NCBI RefSeq assembly: GCF_000003605.2
Contig: NW_003116946.1
Coordinates: 863,833-879,427, forward strand
Length of the DNA: 15,595 bases
Direction of reading: 5' to 3'
Source of the DNA: Saccoglossus kowalevskii
Lineage: Eukaryota > Hemichordata > Enteropneusta > Harrimaniidae
Positions 14,931-15,595 of the stretch are shown in pieces. Below the pieces are notes generated by a model. It saw only the letters and a program-made list of their open reading frames with translations, had not been told where the DNA came from and did no database searches. Position 1 is the stretch's first letter; every line of letters begins with the position of its first letter. Made by a program: the position numbers and the translations under genes.

Positions 14931-15390
14931 GTTTTTACCGCTAACCGGATCACGCTGATACGCTGAAAGACATCGTGTATATGACGCCAGCTATGTTTCG
15001 GCACCCCTGGACACAAAAAAAAAAAAAAAAACTGTTAACACACAAAGTGATATGATCGCTCGAAACGCTGCGATAATCCCTCCCCGAAAAAAATGTCGAA
15101 AACCTTCCGCAAAATCGAAATATCGTTTCAAGTTTGCTCATTTGTGTTCAATAGTTCAAAAACTATTTGAGGCATTCAGTTACTTGTAGCTCGCCTAAAT
15201 GTAGGTCGATTATTAAACATCTTACCCAGCTGCAAAGGTCAAAATGTCCTGAACACACCCCATGTTGTTTTAAAAACGTCCGGATATGTTTTGCGAAGAA
15301 ATACGCAATTCACGAAGAAGCGCGAAGTGTGCAGAATATCTGGTGTTCGGTAAACTTCGACGGTGGCTATGCCATTACAACTAAGCGTGG
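14931..15390. other. Stretch without a recognised gene
   Basis: It holds the A-run at 15015-15031. The 116-codon plus-strand frame at 15167-15517 starts with TTG, contains no recognised motif and runs through a hairpin, so it is not called. The minus frame at 14950-15141 is a shadow of the A-run. Confidence 0.4.
15015..15031. repeat. Poly-A run of 17
   Basis: Seventeen A follow GGACAC. There is no upstream retroposon body or polyadenylation signal and no visible target duplication, so it is listed only as a homopolymer. Confidence 0.97.
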
Positions 15391-15426
15391 CTCTCATTAC
15401 CAAACGCTTCAGCGTGGTAATAAGAG
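15391..15426. other. Imperfect hairpin with an alternative pairing
   Basis: CTCT, ATTACC and ACGC (15391-15407) pair with GCGT, GGTAAT and AGAG (15412-15426) around a TTCA loop, with an AA bulge and one mismatch. AAGCGT at 15383-15388 could instead pair with ACGCTT at 15404-15409. The right arm GGTAATAAG is the inverse of CTTATTACC in the hairpin at 14771-14810. Confidence 0.6.
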
Positions 15427-15595
15427 TTTGTTTTCAGGGGTGGGTGATACCAAGGTGGAAAATGGATGCACATATGGGCTTAATTCCTGGAATTGCAATA
15501 TAGAGGGTTCAGGCTGAAATACAATACATGTATATAGTGTTTTCATGTTTCGTCTGATATTTCTGTGGTATTCTGCTGCTGTAAATAATGCACGA
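15427..15595. other. Right end of window, nothing recognised
   Basis: AT-rich sequence with no supported feature; it contains an ACATGTATATA string near 15525. Confidence 0.3.

Noticed and set aside
15015-15031. Poly-A run as the tail of a retroposed gene
   Set aside because: No gene-like body, AATAAA or target-site duplication beside it.
15167-15517. 116-codon plus-strand ORF
   Set aside because: Starts with TTG rather than ATG, has no motif and reads through a structured hairpin; likely chance.

Overview
This is animal nuclear DNA: AT-rich, gene-poor and full of decayed mobile DNA. I see no operons, ribosome binding sites or rRNA/tRNA genes. One large C2H2 zinc-finger coding exon sits behind a 3' splice site. 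The repeat landscape suggests a lophotrochozoan, most likely a bivalve or gastropod mollusc: a HINE/pearl-like element with a ~152-bp tandem core followed by an ACGC/AC microsatellite, TTAA-bounded miniature elements, and LINE reverse transcriptase relics. That taxonomic call is inference from family resemblance only.

Layout. 1-633 is a 43-bp minisatellite containing a recent 128-bp trimer duplication. 685-808 and 5084-5216 are two inverted copies of a 124-133 bp TTAA-bounded MITE, and they bracket the only convincing gene. That gene (1910-4675, minus strand) encodes a 921-residue poly-zinc-finger protein with about 10 intact and 7 degenerate fingers. Its start codon lies 14 bases inside an apparent acceptor site, so at least one upstream noncoding exon is expected on the minus strand beyond 4690. 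A CpG-rich patch with three CCAAT motifs and a good minus-strand donor (6320-6493) is one candidate for it. Short repeats follow at 6579-6610 and 6934-7090.

The right half is dominated by two direct copies of one composite repeat: A (7374-10031) and B (12018-14388). Each holds two truncated LINE reverse transcriptase pieces facing each other (plus-strand C-terminal piece, minus-strand palm plus C-terminal piece), followed by about 1 kb of unrecognised DNA with an exon-like segment. Both copies carry the same junction and the same stop codon, so an already dead mosaic was duplicated. A also holds 289 bp absent from B, with TTAA at both junctions. Between A and B lies a 1.28-kb HINE/pearl-like element (10523-11803) with 10-bp inverted ends, a tandem core, a microsatellite and a 3' hairpin. 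B is flanked by 41-bp direct repeats. 14435-15595 is CpG-richer and holds a perfect 15-bp hairpin, TCGCGA and ETS-like motifs, a 23-codon ORF and homopolymer runs.

Apart from the zinc-finger gene I see no intact protein gene, so nothing here works as a multi-gene pathway. The interest lies in how the repeats are built and how they frame the gene.
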